DNA of 64,000 nt, taken from assembly GCA_050084985.1 (NCBI GenBank), contig JBITNC010000001.1:6572001-6636000 (forward strand), read 5' to 3'. Shown here piece by piece: positions 20,495-32,650 of the stretch. The notes beneath the pieces are model-generated. The model had not been told where the DNA came from. It saw only the letters and a list, made by a program, of their open reading frames with translations, and ran no database searches. Origin of the DNA: Nageia nagi (taxonomy: Eukaryota > Pinophyta). A program made the translations under genes and the position numbers. Position 1 is the first letter of the stretch. Each line of letters begins with the position of its first letter.

Positions 20495-20986
20495 AATTGA
20501 ACTATAACATGAACAACTCTAAACTCCCAAGATCACATGAAAGCTCACAATACACATATAACAAACTCACAAAGTAATATCACAAAGATAACATAAGATG
20601 TAAATGGTTCCTCCAACTAGGAGTACATCCACTAATTAGATCTCTTTTAATCTCAAATATGAACTCTTATAATTATCCTAATCTCAACTCTTAAACACTA
20701 TCCTCTAGCATAACTTTTCTCCACAAATTGGTGTATGATAACAAAGAGGAATCCTTCTATTTATAGGCTAAAATCCTTCTTTGGATCACTCTTTTACCCA
20801 ATGTACAAAGGCATGATGTGCACTCCTTTTTACCCAAAGGGCATGCTCATGACATGGAGTGTAGGATAAGTTACATTATCATATTCACTTAAATACTTAA
20901 GATATCTAATGATACCCTTAAGTATTAGTGAATTTACAAAGAGGATTATTACAAACCTTTACAATAATGCATCATACATTCCAATA
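20495..20986 (-). repeat. Copia-1 5' LTR, main part
   Basis: Aligns with 3,578-4,069 without net gaps (offset 16,917), with AATTG at 20,495-20,499 being the duplication made by the inserted solo LTR. The missing 11-bp end of this LTR is at 17,716-17,726 (TGAGAGAATTG). TATA equivalent at 20,758-20,765. It is followed by GCTAG. Confidence 0.85.
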
Positions 20987-21242
20987 GCTAGCAGCCTGAA
21001 ATAACCAACATTCGAGGTTGTCCCAAGTCTTTAACAGATGTAAATAAGTCTGTATCATCTATTTTGTAAGTTCCCATAATTATTTCCATGATTTGCACCT
21101 ATTTATTTGTATTTGCCCCCGGTAGGGGATCATCCAAGGGTTCTATTTTGAAAAGTGGTGGAACCAAGGACATATCCTCAAAGTTAATAGCATTACATAG
21201 TGCATAGGGTTCAGGATCAACTAAAATTATGTGTATTTCTTC

Positions 21243-21698
21243 TTAGAATTCAAATGTTAGTCTACCATGTAGTGTAAAAGGGACAACTTTCATATCATGG
21301 ATCCAAGATCTTCCTAAAGGCATGTCATAAGACAACTTGGAATCAACTACCTGAAGCTTGGCTAGAATAGTTCTAACTCTTGTGGTAATCATGATGGTAG
21401 CTATGCCTAATGGTTTCTTGGAAGAACTATCATAGGCTCTAATTTTGAAAGTAGCTTCTTCTAATGGGGATATGGTTACACCTTTTTCTTGTAATTGAGT
21501 CAAAAAATGATTAGAACATACATTCGCAATTGAACCATTATCTACCATGGTCCTTTTGAATTCCCAATCATCTACCAAAGCGGTGATATATAAGGATGAA
21601 CACTCATCTAGTAGTTCCTGGTTGAGTATTTCAGATTTGTAAAAGGATATAGTGTCACTTTCCCTAATGGTTTGGAGCTTCTCAAAAAATGTAGCCAC
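21243..21698 (-). pseudogene. Aspartic protease region, Gypsy-B copy a
   Basis: A 151-residue open stretch on the minus strand. The active site reads VDNGS rather than V-D-S/T-G; the same DNG form occurs in copy b, so it seems to be a family trait. Downstream landmarks are KIRAYDSSSKK and SYDMPLGRSWIHDM, typical of the Tat protease C-terminus. Protease would process the polyprotein. The frame is open here, but the element around it is broken. Confidence 0.75.
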
Positions 21699-21859
21699 TA
21701 AAATGTTAGTAGGAATAATTTCATTCTTGAATAAAGCATATAAAACATCCCTATGAGCCTAAAAAGTAGAAATGAGATCATACAAGCTAATCTTGGTTGG
21801 TGTATTTTTTAATTGATCAATCATACTGTAAACTTTAGGATCAAGTAGGAGACTTACTT

Positions 21860-22985
21860 GTTTGATGATGATGGGATTTGGAACATTGCAAGGATGTCCT
21901 CTTCACAAGTTAGCACACACCTCTTTGAATACTATGACCCCATTGACGATATCCCCTTATTTAGCAAGGCATTCATCAATCTTATACCTTCCTTGTTATA
22001 TAAGGGTTATGATAGCCACATCCAATATTTTGCAAAAGTTTGTACCATGCCCTTTTCATTGATGATAAGCATAATAAACCTCAAAGTGTCCCAAAGGGGT
22101 ATCATTATCAACTTTTTCAAGTGGTTGTAGGAGGCATTTCTTCATTATGTCCCTCAAAAGAATTTTTGGTTGAACTAGAAATATGTAGTTGATATCCTTT
22201 AAGGAAGTAGACCTTTTTGCCTTTGGAGGAGTCTTAGGTCTCTTTACCATGTTAACTAGTTTCTTATCTTTCTTGGCATATGGTTTCCTATTATGTTTGA
22301 AAAAAGTGTTAGATGTATATTTAAGCTCTCCTATAGATGATAAATTTTTTTCTTTTTGCACCAATTGTTGAACTAAAGTACTAAAACCAACATCCTTAGC
22401 ACTAGAAGCATGCAATTAAAGTATATGAATAATAAATTCATGAAATATGCCACAAATCTCATATTCATCTAGTTTAACACAAGTAGTTTGCCATACCTTT
22501 TGAAGTGTAACACATACTTCTCTATGGTTTCATTTCTTTCATGATGAGGTGCACATAATTATGATATATTGCCTTGTTCTTAAATATTATGCTTATACTA
22601 ACCCATAAATGTTTGAACTTAGGTTTTGAAGGAATAAATAGACTTATCGGGCAAAGAGTAAAACCACTGAGTAGCATCACCTTTCAAACTCCTTGGGAAG
22701 AATTTAGCCATTAATCTCTCATCCAAACCCAGTTTCAACAAGCACTCTTACAAACTAATGAGATGTTGCTTGGGATCTTGTTCGCCACTGAACATCTCAA
22801 ACTTGGGGGTCTTATGATCAAATGGAGGCGAAAATTATGGATGTTGTTTGTCAAGGGTAAAACAAAAATACTATCATATTCATTAGGATTGGATGGTGGG
22901 GAGGTATTGGATGAACCTCTTGGAATTAGTTGAGCTAGAACTTGGATTGTTGTTTGCAGCAATCTCCCTTCGTAAGTACAGAATA
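21860..22985 (-). pseudogene. Gag, Gypsy-B copy a
   Basis: Minus-strand gag in broken frames. The N-terminal part (about 22,440-22,985) shares NEYD-x-IF and the DPKQHLISL-like stretch with copy b. The C-terminal part (22,056-22,415) has a basic PYAKKDKKL segment and an FLVQPKILLRDIMKK stretch, then a YYAYHQ that corresponds to the zinc-finger-like YCTYHQ of copy b with its first Cys lost. Gag would form the particle and bind RNA. Confidence 0.7.
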
Positions 22986-23148
22986 TTCATGTTCAAAGCT
23001 TAAAGCATGGTTATTAGCTAATCCATTTTAATGCCATTGGCATCTTAAAGACAAAGATGTATGGCACTGATGACCTAATCCTAATAAGAAGGGTTAGCAC
23101 AATCTTGCCTCTAGATCAAGATAAATCAAATAGTGGGATTCGCCAAAA

Positions 23149-23791
23149 TGTAAATGCTAAATAATGTGATTAATGCAAATGGGGTTGATTAATGCACTAT
23201 TGTTCTACTTTGTAAATATTGACACATATATCATAAATATGCCAATAACATGTAACAAGAATACATTAATGTTTACTTAGATTTTGTATTTGTTTCACTA
23301 ATCATAAAATACAAAAAAGATAGAGCATACATTCATGAATAAGCATGCTGCTAGCGCCCTATAATTGGTGCACCACCAATGTTGTAGGATGAGTGAAATT
23401 ACAAATGCGAACAAGAATGTAGCGATGAGGGAATTAGTGAATAATCAAATGATGAATATAAATGCGAACTTACAAAATAATAGATACGCAATATAGATAG
23501 ACAAAGCAAGTTGCAATCCTTCAAATGAACTTCAATTGATAATCCTTGTATTAGCTTAAAATGATTATTAGCCCATGATTCACTCATGATCCTATAGGTC
23601 ATCAAATGATGCCTTTATATGTGATACAAGTTTACATAACTTTGATATTTTGACTCATTGTACATTCCACAAGTGTCAAATACATGATCTACACCTCTTT
23701 TATACATTTTAAATCCCTTTTTAAATAATATATTATTAAGGAATTAAAATGATTTATTGAACACATAAAGATTCATTTTGATGTGTTTACA
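23149..23791 (-). repeat. 5' LTR of Gypsy-B copy a
   Basis: Minus-strand LTR, TGTAAACAC at 23,791 down to a decayed end at 23,149. It matches the LTRs of copy b along its length, for example the shared GATTAATGCACTATTG and GATGCCTTTATAT words. The neighbouring GGGATTCGCCAAAA corresponds to the primer-site region of copy b. Confidence 0.8.
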
Positions 23792-24428
23792 TATCTCCTA
23801 TAAATTTTCATGCAATACTTTTACTAAATCAAGAAAATATTTTTGGGTTCAATATTTTTCATTCAAGATAATATTAAAGAAACTATGACTTTCTTTGTTC
23901 AATTTTCATGGTAGTCCTTTTTCTTTCTTAATATTTTCACAAAATATTAAATATCAACCTAAAGACTAAAGATATATTTTTAAATTAACCCTTTATGCTT
24001 ATACCAAAATTAGTGACAATACTTAATTTCTAATTTTTAAGCTTATGTGCAAAAAGATTTCAAAACTAAATATGTATTTTCTGTCATTGGGAGCCGCGAC
24101 ACTGAATGTGCACCGTTTGACATGGCACCCTAAGTTGCCAGACCTTAGGATTTTTGCACCGCGGCCAAGCCGGTCAAAGGTACCTACATGATGACAAGTG
24201 GCACTACCTTTGTGTGGGTATTTTATTTCCTTAATTTCTTGCTTTTACATTTTCTCGATTATTGAGGCAATTCATAATTAAAGATTGGAATTGCTGATTG
24301 TTTAATCTTTTATTTGCAAGCACTTAATTAATTGATTGAATGTGTAGTATTCAGATTCTATTTGAGGGAATTACAGATCAAAAAGTAACTATTTTTATAA
24401 AAATAAATTAAAGTAACAATTTCTAAAT
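23792..24428. other. Unassigned AT-rich spacer
   Basis: No gene or repeat family recognised. A slightly GC-richer stretch occurs at about 24,085-24,200 (GGGAGCCGCGACACTG and CACCGCGGCCAAGCCGG words). It is the left flank of the LINE insertion. Confidence 0.5.
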
Positions 24429-24699
24429 TTAAAACCAAAGGTTTTGCTTTTTTTCACACCACCACTTCATCCTTGAAATGTGTGCAATAAATATTGTAAT
24501 TTGATTTTTTATCTTCTCTACACTTAATCTACCTTGGAAAATGGTACTACCCTTTTTAATGGCTTCTAATCTAGGAACTCATCATTTGATGAGGCTATCA
24601 AAGCAAGGAAGTTCACTCCCAAGCTGTACACCCCTAGAAGTTCACCCCCAAGGTGTACAATGAGGTAATGCATATGCTCTTGATATCACTATTTATTTA

Positions 24700-25582
24700 A
24701 AAGAGTTTAATAGTGCTTAATCCTGGTTTGAAAACCATATTGTTATAGGATATTTTCTAGGAAGGATTCCCTCGAATTCGATTCTTGAAAATTGGATTCA
24801 AAGTTATTGGAATCCTTATAGTATTTTTGTTGAAAAAGTCCATAAACCTCTCTAGAGGGTTTTTTCTATTTCATTTTTTTGATGCTGAGAATGTGAAGCA
24901 AGTTATTGGTAAAGGTTCTTGCTATATGAATAGTACTTTGCTTTTGTGTCAACCTTAGTCTAGGACATTTTCAGTCTCTAATGATGTTACTCTTGGTGTC
25001 CCTGTTTGGGTTGAGTTTCTCGATCTCCCAATTGCTTTATGGCCCTTTTTGTATAGCTTTGTTGCACTCATTAGGAAATTTATTTATGATGAACCATCGT
25101 AATTCTATGTGTATCGACCTTCTCGATGCATGTGTGTTAAAATTGATTTAGCCAAGACTTTGAAAGAGCATATCTACATTAAGGTTGGTACTATCATCAA
25201 CCAATATGTCATGTATGTTAATTTACCAAACACTTGCTATATATGTTAGTCCTGTTCTCATAAGATTAAGTACTACCCTCTAATGGCTAAAAGGTTCAAG
25301 GCCAAGGGGGTTGCATTTGCAGCTCTAGCTCCTAGTGTTTCGGCTCAACCTCCAAAAGGTGGTCAAGATGAGTGGACCCTTATGAATAAGAAAAAGGGAA
25401 AAAATAATGGTAACAAGGGTACTCGTCCCAATCAAACCTCCACGAGCTATGCTCAAATGATGGTCATGAAACCTTTATTGCAAGTACAACTCCTTAACTT
25501 GATCACCCCGCATACTCTTAAGGTCCTGGATCTTCCTGCTAGTGAAAGTGATGATGGTATTCCTTTGGTAGTTAGAAGCTAA
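24700..25582 (+). pseudogene. LINE ORF1 (RNA-binding protein)
   Basis: Broken frames together resemble plant LINE ORF1: a GVPVWVEFLDLPI stretch (about 25,000), then YVNLPNTCYIC and HKIKYYPLM, a CCHC knuckle whose final Cys is now Tyr, and then an open piece (25,283-25,582) with a basic Lys-rich tail. The protein would bind LINE RNA. Confidence 0.65.
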
Positions 25583-25780
25583 GGATGGTTCTCATGCTCA
25601 AGGTTGATGGTCTTGTAGCCCGTCTCGAGGAGATCCTTCTATTCATATTGGTAAAAAATGATAAACAAATTTTTTGATAAAGAATTGTGAGAGTTTTGTA
25701 AGTAATTCTTTCTCTACAGTTTCATATCTTAATAACTCTAACTCATTCTGAGGGGATATGCTCCTTGAACTTTTAGAATG

Positions 25781-26500
25781 ATTTTTTTATCTTGGAATGT
25801 TAGAGGGATGATGGACCTAGTTCAAAGATATCTGGTTTGAGAAGAGATTATATTTTGTTCTAACATATATGGTAATTTAGATTTTATTTGCTTGCAAGAA
25901 GTAAAAGTTACTAATTTTTAGCTTCAATGTGTGTGCTCTCTTATTTGGAAGGGTTTCCAAATATTTGCTATTAATCATGACCATGTCAGAGGAGGATCTA
26001 TTATCCTTCTTGCTACCTGATGGAAAGGGAATTTTGTTGATTGGGGAACTGACCCATCCAATCACAGAATATGAATTTTACTTGAAGTGGATTGAATGTA
26101 TTTTAGAATTGTTAATGTTTATGCTCCCAATAATGCCTTGAAACGATGCTCTCTTTGGTGTTGGTGTACTTTGTCTTTACCAACAACTGTTTGGTTGATG
26201 TGTGGTGATTTCAATATGGTATAAAGGGTGACATATAAATGTGGTATTATTCCCAATATATGTGTAGTAGGGGAAAGAGAAGCTTGGTACTTCATGAAGA
26301 ATAATTTATGTTTGTTAGACCCTAATGCTTATTTTTCTTGCTTTGACTTCCCTGAGTATTTATGGTTCACATGGTCCAATTTTCAAGAAGAGTATGATAG
26401 AATTCTCAAAAGACATGACAGAGCTCTACTTTCATATCATAGGTTATTTTTTTGTAAAGAAAGAATCCCTTTGCTCCAGTAGTTGAACCTATTCCTGGAA
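25781..26500 (+). pseudogene. LINE APE-type endonuclease
   Basis: Shows SWNVRGM at the start, then LQEVKV (metal-binding E), HVRGGSIILL, VNVYAPNNA and CGDFNMV, the ordered motif set of LINE apurinic-like endonucleases that nick target DNA. Stops interrupt it at several places and one frame change is needed. Confidence 0.75.
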
Positions 26501-26719
26501 CTACAACTTCTAGTCATACCCCCATTATGTTTACTATTCTAAGTTCTTCCTTGCCCCAACAACCATTTTACCTGAATATGTTTATCCTCCATCACCCCTT
26601 TATGTTGAGTCACATCTCTCGAATTTGGAACTTGGTTCCTAGGCCTTAGGGGGAGTTAGGTTGGATTGAATGGTAGAACAATGCCATTGTTAGTACCACT
26701 ACCTTACTTGGGATCCTTG

Positions 26720-28470
26720 CAAGAAAGTGGCCAAGAATAGAAGACATTCTTTGATTTCCCTTTGTAATGAACTTGCCCAAGCTACTATTCATTTGGAGTC
26801 TAATCCTTTTAACCCTATGCTGCAAGATCAAGCTTTCCAAATTCATCAAGAGCTCAAGATTATAGAGCTTTATGAATTTAAAGGTGCTCAAATTAAAATA
26901 AGGTTGCATTGGTTGAATGTAAGTGACATTGTCTCTAAAGAATTCTTCTAAAGGTTTAGGCCTCCTAGATATGCCACTCAGTTTAAAGCCATTCAAGATA
27001 ATAGAGTTAGACTTTCATCTCTTTCTGAGATTTCACAAGTATTTGTAAAGCATTACACCCAAGTTTTTTCTTCTCAAGAGTATACTAAGGAAAGAATGCA
27101 AGCTCTCAATTTGTGTTTAGATGTTGTCCCAGTTAAACTCTCCCCTACTTGGAGAGAGGAGTGTGAAAAATTATTAATGATTGATGAGTTGACCAAAGCT
27201 CTTTCTCATATGGCCAATGAGAAACCTCAAGGGCTAGATGGATTTCCTTATGAGTTTTATAAAGTTTTCTGGGATTTTGTTGGTTTTGATTTGTATAATT
27301 TGTATCTTGAATCCCTCAAATGTGGATCTCTTGGGGCTATTATTAATAATGGTGATATTAAGTTTAACCCCAAACAGGGGATCCTGAGATTATCACAAAT
27401 TAGAGGCCTATTACATTGTTGAATATTAGGTACAAGATTATTTCTAAGGCTTTAGCCTTGCATTTGAGGCTCTTTTACCTATTATTATCTATCTAGAGCA
27501 AATTGGATTTATCTAGGGAAGATACATTCTTGATAATATGCTTACAATTTCAGAAGGTATAGAATGGGCTTGATAATTTAATTAGCAAGATTTGTTCATT
27601 AAGATTGACTTTAAGAAAGCTTATCATAGAATTGAATGGTTATCTATCATATCTACATTGAAAGCTCTTCGTTTTCGCTCTCACTTTGTTCACATTATCA
27701 AGATTTTATTTCAAGATGCTTCTACTATGTTATCTTTGAATAATTCTCAAACAGAAGCAATTAGGTTATTCAAGTATGTTAGATAAGGGTGCTCAGTTAC
27801 TCCTTTATTTTTATTAGTTGCTAAAGCCTTTGGGTATTTACTTACTAAAAACACTTCAGAGGGTGTGCTTAATGGAATCAAACTACCACATAATGAGGGT
27901 CAATTAATTAATGATCATTTTGCATATGACTCTTTTCTTATTATTAGGGAGGAAGAAAAGTCTATGCTTGAGGCCATTCATTATTTAAATACTTTTTGTC
28001 AAGGTTTTGGTTCTAACATTTAATGGTGCAAAACTTCCTACTATAGGAAGTCTCCTTTTGAAATGCTTCATTGGCTTGATCAATATCAACGGTATTGGAT
28101 TTCTCCTTGAGAGTCCTTTAAATTTTTAGGAATTCCATTTACTTTCCAAGGTTCTCCCTCCTCTCTTTGGAGTAATGTAGTCTAAAAAGTGGAGAAGAAG
28201 CTTGAATATTAGGTGTTTAAAAAGTTTTCTCTTAATGGAAAGTTTTAGATTTGTCGAAAAGTTCTTTCTTCTACTCATGTTTACTACTCCTCATGTTGGG
28301 TGCCTTCTCAAACCTGCTATAATAAGTTCGAAAAATTGCTGCAAGATTTTTTGTAAAGCTCTTCCTTAGATCGCAAATATTTTCATAAAGTGGCTTGGGA
28401 ATTCTATACTTTACCCAAGGAAGTTGGAGGCATGAGATTGGTTAATTGTAAGAGACAAGGAGTTGCTCTT
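26720..28470 (+). pseudogene. LINE reverse transcriptase
   Basis: Blocks at 27,096-27,422 (KPQGLDGFPYEFYK, corresponding to the KAPGPDG-type motif) and 27,592-27,786 (IDFKKAYHRIEW, the first catalytic Asp) belong to LINE RT. The second catalytic box reads FAYD in place of FADD (about 27,920). Numerous stops. It would prime cDNA synthesis at the nicked target. Confidence 0.75.
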
Positions 28471-28899
28471 TTGTGCTAAGTGGATCATTCGATCCTTGAA
28501 AGGAGAAGAAGATTTGAAAATTTTGATTAGACACTTTGTTTCTATTGGATTTCCTCTTAATAGATGGGCTTGGAAGGGGATTAATTTTTAATCTATTATT
28601 ATTTCCCTAGTGGTTGTTAAGATTTTGGGATCCTTTGTTATTAAAAGTATATAAGGAGCATGGAAACAGCTCATATCTTAGCTTAGGTGGAAGGGATTAG
28701 ACTATAATTATGGCTTTTCTTTTAGCTTACTTAATGTTTGGTGTCTTCTATAATTTCCATTCAGGATACCCTCCTTGCCTAGTTTTAATGGATTTATGCT
28801 AAAAATTTATTTAAGAAAGGAGTCTCATCCATTTCTAATTTCTTCTCTTTGAAGAATCCATATTGGATTTCTTAGCCTTCTTTTAGGTGTAAGTTCAAT

Positions 28900-29440
28900 C
28901 TAGCTCTTACTGACAAGGAGACCTATGATGTTGTTATTGATAACACTCCTCTGAACCTATGGAAAAAGATTATAATAAGGGGTTAAAGACCTTGATGGAA
29001 GGACAAGATGTGGTTCAACAAGATTCCTCTAAGAGATTATAAAGCTCTGATGGGTGCTATTGGTTATATCCCTTCCTTCTCATGGTTCCTCAATCAACTT
29101 AACATTTAAATGGAACTTAATTTTTCTCAAGTCCAGATGGAAGGCCAGGTTATGTGCTATGAGGAAGTTCTTCATTGAACCTAAGCAAGATTTTTTTGCT
29201 TGGAGTTTACTTTATTAGGGTCTTCCTATAGGGGAACGGTTGGTGCATTTGGGTGTTGCAGACCCTAAGTGTGCTTTTTGCACTAAAAAAGATTTTTGTT
29301 TGCACTGATTTTGGACTTGTAAATGTTTAAGCATGGCTTGGGAGTGGATGTTTTCTCTTTTTTTTCTCCATTTATATCAGGAAGGATTTCCTAGCACCAT
29401 GCCCTCCTATATGATGATGTGAAGTTTACCCTTCCTCTTT
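28900..29440 (+). pseudogene. LINE C-terminal zinc-binding region
   Basis: Contains a GERLVHLGV-like stretch followed by CAFC and a later WTCK, similar to the zf-RVT region found after plant LINE RTs. Frames are broken. The solo LTR begins just downstream. Confidence 0.5.
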
Positions 29441-29489
29441 AAGAAGTGTGGCATATTTTTAGGATTAGTTTTCTTTTTCACATATGAAA

Positions 29490-29997
29490 TGATAGAATTG
29501 AAGGATTTCATAACCAAGATCACCTTGAAGGATTCCATAAAACTTCAATTACAAAAACATAATTTCATGCACAATGAGACACACCATATATAGTGGTTCC
29601 TCCCTCATGGGAGCACATCCACTTGAACCATCTTTTCTATTATTTCTCATAAGTGAACTCTCCTACAAATTCATAATAATTCTTCTATAATAATTCTCCT
29701 ACAAAAGCATTCCTACAACTCTATAAGACTAGCATTTTCATGCTTCTCCAAGTGTGTAATCTCAAGGAGAGGGCCCTTTATTTATAGGCCAAAATCCTTC
29801 CTTGCATCACCCTATTTACCATTGTACAAAATCATGACATGCATCACCCTTTTACCCAAGGGGTGTTCTCATGATATGGAGTGTAGGATAAATTACATTA
29901 TCATATTTACTAAATACTTAAGGTATATAGGGATACCATTAAGTATTAAGTGAATTACATTAAGTGAACTTAGAATAATGCATTATAAATTCTAATA
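29490..29997 (-). mobile_element. Solo copia LTR inside the LINE
   Basis: 508-bp LTR; the minus strand is sense. It is flanked by TGAAA at 29,485-29,489 and 29,998-30,002. It has the TATAAATA box (29,779-29,786 as TATTTATA) and a version of the U3 inverted repeat near 29,913-29,947. It is related to the Copia-1 LTR but clearly divergent. Confidence 0.85.
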
Positions 29998-30002
29998 TGA
30001 AA

Positions 30003-30830
30003 GGTCAAAAATAAAAATATTTTAAAAAATTAAGAACCTTCCGATGAATTCTCTCTTACTGACAATATTGAGGTGTTTCTTGATACTTGGTTCTAGATTT
30101 ACAATCAAGCCACTAAGGTGGAAATGGATATAAATCACCTTCAAGTCCTCTTGGATTACTGGGCCAATGCCCCTTGTTCAATTAGCTGAGTTCCCTTGAA
30201 GAATCCATAGCAATAAGCTCATCTTTCCTCATCATATTCCCAACATTACCCTCTAAAGCAGAATCATTCTCTCTCTCATGGGTGACATTGGTCACAACCC
30301 TCACCACCTCTCCATTAGGGGTTTGATTAAAAAGAAATTTATTCATGATGGTAGGGTGGTTTCCCTTCAATGTAGATGCAAGATTTGCAACATCCAGGTT
30401 AGGGTGTTAGTCCCACTACTACTATAAATCTTGGTAATAATGGCATATGGGATGATCCACACTCCCCCACTCCTTATGTTAATGCTCAAGGGTGGGGTGA
30501 GGAGGTAGTTTCTACCACTACATGCTATCATAAAGATGAGGACTAGGATATTTAGCCTATTCTAGCCAATACATGGAAGAAAATGTTAGAAGAGGAGCCC
30601 CCAACTAGGGAATCACCATTTGAGGATGCTTAAATGCTCTTCATTTAATTTTTATTTTCTTGAAATTATCGATAGACTTCAATGAAGGTGATAATTCCTT
30701 TTTTATTGTACTCATAATCCGTTAATAGGATTAGTCTAGACCTTCATAGGGGTGTGAAGTCTACCACTTGTAGCCTTTTTTATGTAAAAGCTTTTTTATC
30801 TTAATTTAAATAATTTTTTCATTAAAAAAA
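30003..30830 (+). pseudogene. LINE 3' end: C-terminal tail and 3' UTR
   Basis: Resumes the LINE after the solo LTR. A tail with WGEEVVSTTTC and a TRESPFEDA stretch (about 30,490-30,630) precedes a 3' UTR containing AGTCTACCACTTGTAGCC and a final A-run. The minus-strand frame at 30,182-30,370 is a shadow. Confidence 0.55.
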
Positions 30831-30841
30831 TTAAAACCAAA

Positions 30842-32645
30842 ACTCATTTCAATTTAAAAATTAACTCTAATAGATCAATAGCATTAAATCTATTAAGATT
30901 AGAAAGGAGGTAATGTCCAAGAGGAAAAGAACTGCATTAAACACTACCAGTTGACAAGGAAGTGAAACATCACACTATAAGAAGACTACAATAAAAAATA
31001 TTCATCTTAGTAAGAGGTACGACATCATAAGGTTTACAACAAATCCATTAACCTTGGAAGGAGTGAGTGTCATCTTACATGGTAAAATCTACTATCAATC
31101 AACTATTACAACCTAGTAGGGGAATGTTAGAGGTCTGCAGTCAACTTATCTTCCAAATGATAGGCTTTTAACATTTGTAGGACTCAATCAAGAGATGTCT
31201 AGGAAGAGATGTAATTTTCATAGACCCAACCATGGAGCGCATGACATTTAACAAGCATAGACAATATTTTCAAATAATATACCTGACTTTACTAAGTGAA
31301 AAATCCTTCAAGTTCTCACAAGATAGTCATATACACAAAAAAATAACCCATACTCCATACAAGCAACCAGAAAGAAGCGTGGATTCTCAAGCCAAAACCT
31401 TTTCACACCATAAATTGGCATTTATAGGATCAAACTAGGACTATGCATGTAAATTAATCAAACTCATAGATGCTCACATTCATACATTTACTTCTTTAAG
31501 ACTCAAAATCTCTCAATAAATACAAAATCAAGAGAGTTTATATTTTTAATTGAATTTCCTTGGTCTATATTTTCAATTATAAAACAAAAGGCAATATAAA
31601 TTAGCAATTAAAACCTTATGCAATGGGTACGCCTTAGATTATTAGTATTAAAATTATTATTTTCAATTTTTATTATTATTTTTTTAATTATAATAATAAT
31701 TATTATTTTTTAATATTTTTATTATTAATATATTTGTTATTATTATAGTTGTTATGCAAAATGAGGTTATTATGTTGTGAAAACTGGTACTTGATTTTTT
31801 GGTTGTGGCATGAAAGAGAGTTCGGTTTTCAATATGGGGCTGACAGTGCTGCATGTTGTGTTTATTATTTTGATAATTGCTCAATATAAAAATATTATTA
31901 TTACTTGTTTGATCTTAGCTTTTGCAATCTTTCAAGTCTACCTTGTTTTCTTGATTCTTTGATAACTTGATGAAACTTTGGTTATCACAAAATATTGATA
32001 TTTAAGTATTTTTATGGTAGATTCTCTTACTAAAATAGACTGTTAAATAACCAAAATAGGATCACCATATTTTATACATCGATGTTTCTTTCTCTAACCA
32101 TTGCTATCCTTATTTTTTCCTATATTAAGGTTTAATGTCAACTTGTCATAGACCTTGCACCTAGAGGATTTTGTTTTTAGAATATCATGCTCCTATAACC
32201 ATATTTAGATTTATGTAATCACATGGAAGTCATAGTCTTAGAATTTGATCATAAAGGTATAAGTTGAGAGTAGGGACCCATTTATGAATTTTAATTTAGA
32301 CACTATTCATAAACTTTCATTATTTCGGATCATGTTCATACATCATCTCATTATTCTAGTTATAAGTATCCTTTAATCATAAGTTCTATTTTATTTCTCC
32401 CCTTCTAATGTATTATTTAAATTCTAGGACCTCTTGATCAATATAAATGTAGATCATATTCATGCATATATTCTTATGAACATATTTAGAGTTAACCCAT
32501 GAGACTCTTATATTATAGATATAAGCATTTTCTATATTAATTAATTTTCTTAATTTATTCTTCAATCAATGAGATGGTAGATAGTTATGTGGAGCTATCA
32601 TGATAAAAAGGTAATGATAATGGGATATGGAACTATTAGGTACTA
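30842..32645. other. Unassigned AT-rich spacer
   Basis: No gene or element recognised. Contains an ATT/TAA-type simple-sequence stretch at about 31,645-31,745. It is the flank between the LINE and Copia-A. Confidence 0.5.
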
Positions 32646-32650
32646 ATTTT

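Larger units (their letters stand above)
3572..20986 (-). mobile_element. Copia-1: deleted Ty1/copia element hosting three insertions
   Basis: Minus-strand copia element flanked by GCTAG. It has a 3' LTR at 3,572-4,069, a purine-rich tract next to it (4,070-4,082), the end of RT plus RNase H (4,758-5,460), then directly a leader region that in Copia-A lies upstream of gag. About 3.4 kb holding gag, protease, integrase and most of RT are therefore missing relative to Copia-A. The leader continues through a solo LTR, Tat-A and then 15,833-17,694, reaching a degenerate tRNA-Met primer site (17,701-17,715) and the 5' LTR, which a 2,768-bp solo LTR splits. Its two LTRs differ at roughly 30 of about 490 positions by eye, so it is older than Tat-A. 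It is non-autonomous. Confidence 0.85.
466..23791 (-). mobile_element. Gypsy-B copy a: Tat-type Ty3/gypsy element, split and truncated
   Basis: Minus-strand LTR retrotransposon reconstructed by matching it to copy b. In element order it has a 5' LTR (23,149-23,791), gag, protease (21,243-21,698), then a 17.4-kb interruption by Copia-1, then the protease-RT spacer, RT, gypsy RNase H, archaeal-type RNase H and the start of integrase. The two halves join smoothly: sequence at 20,987 onward and sequence below 3,571 are consecutive in copy b (about 55,930-56,200), and GCTAG flanks the interruption. Frames are broken throughout, so it is a dead copy. The extra RNase H with a conserved NN-x-x-EYEAL stretch places it in the plant Tat group. 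The right-hand flank is TATCT; the matching duplication lies outside the window or was lost. Confidence 0.85.
24440..30830 (+). mobile_element. L1-type LINE, full-length but decayed
   Basis: Non-LTR retrotransposon with an 11-bp target duplication TTAAAACCAAA at 24,429-24,439 and 30,831-30,841 and a short A-rich 3' end (CATTAAAAAAA). Parts in order: ORF1 with a decayed zinc knuckle, an APE-type endonuclease, RT, a zinc-binding RVT-associated region, a C-terminal tail and a 3' UTR of the plant LINE type (GTGAAGTCTACCACTTGTAG). Many stops and frameshifts are present. A 508-bp solo LTR splits it at 29,490-29,997; without it the LINE is about 5.9 kb, a normal full length. Confidence 0.85.

Noticed and set aside
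31232-31884. Short frames between the LINE and Copia-A
   Set aside because: Biased composition (partly from ATT/TAA simple sequence), no motif, no supporting context.
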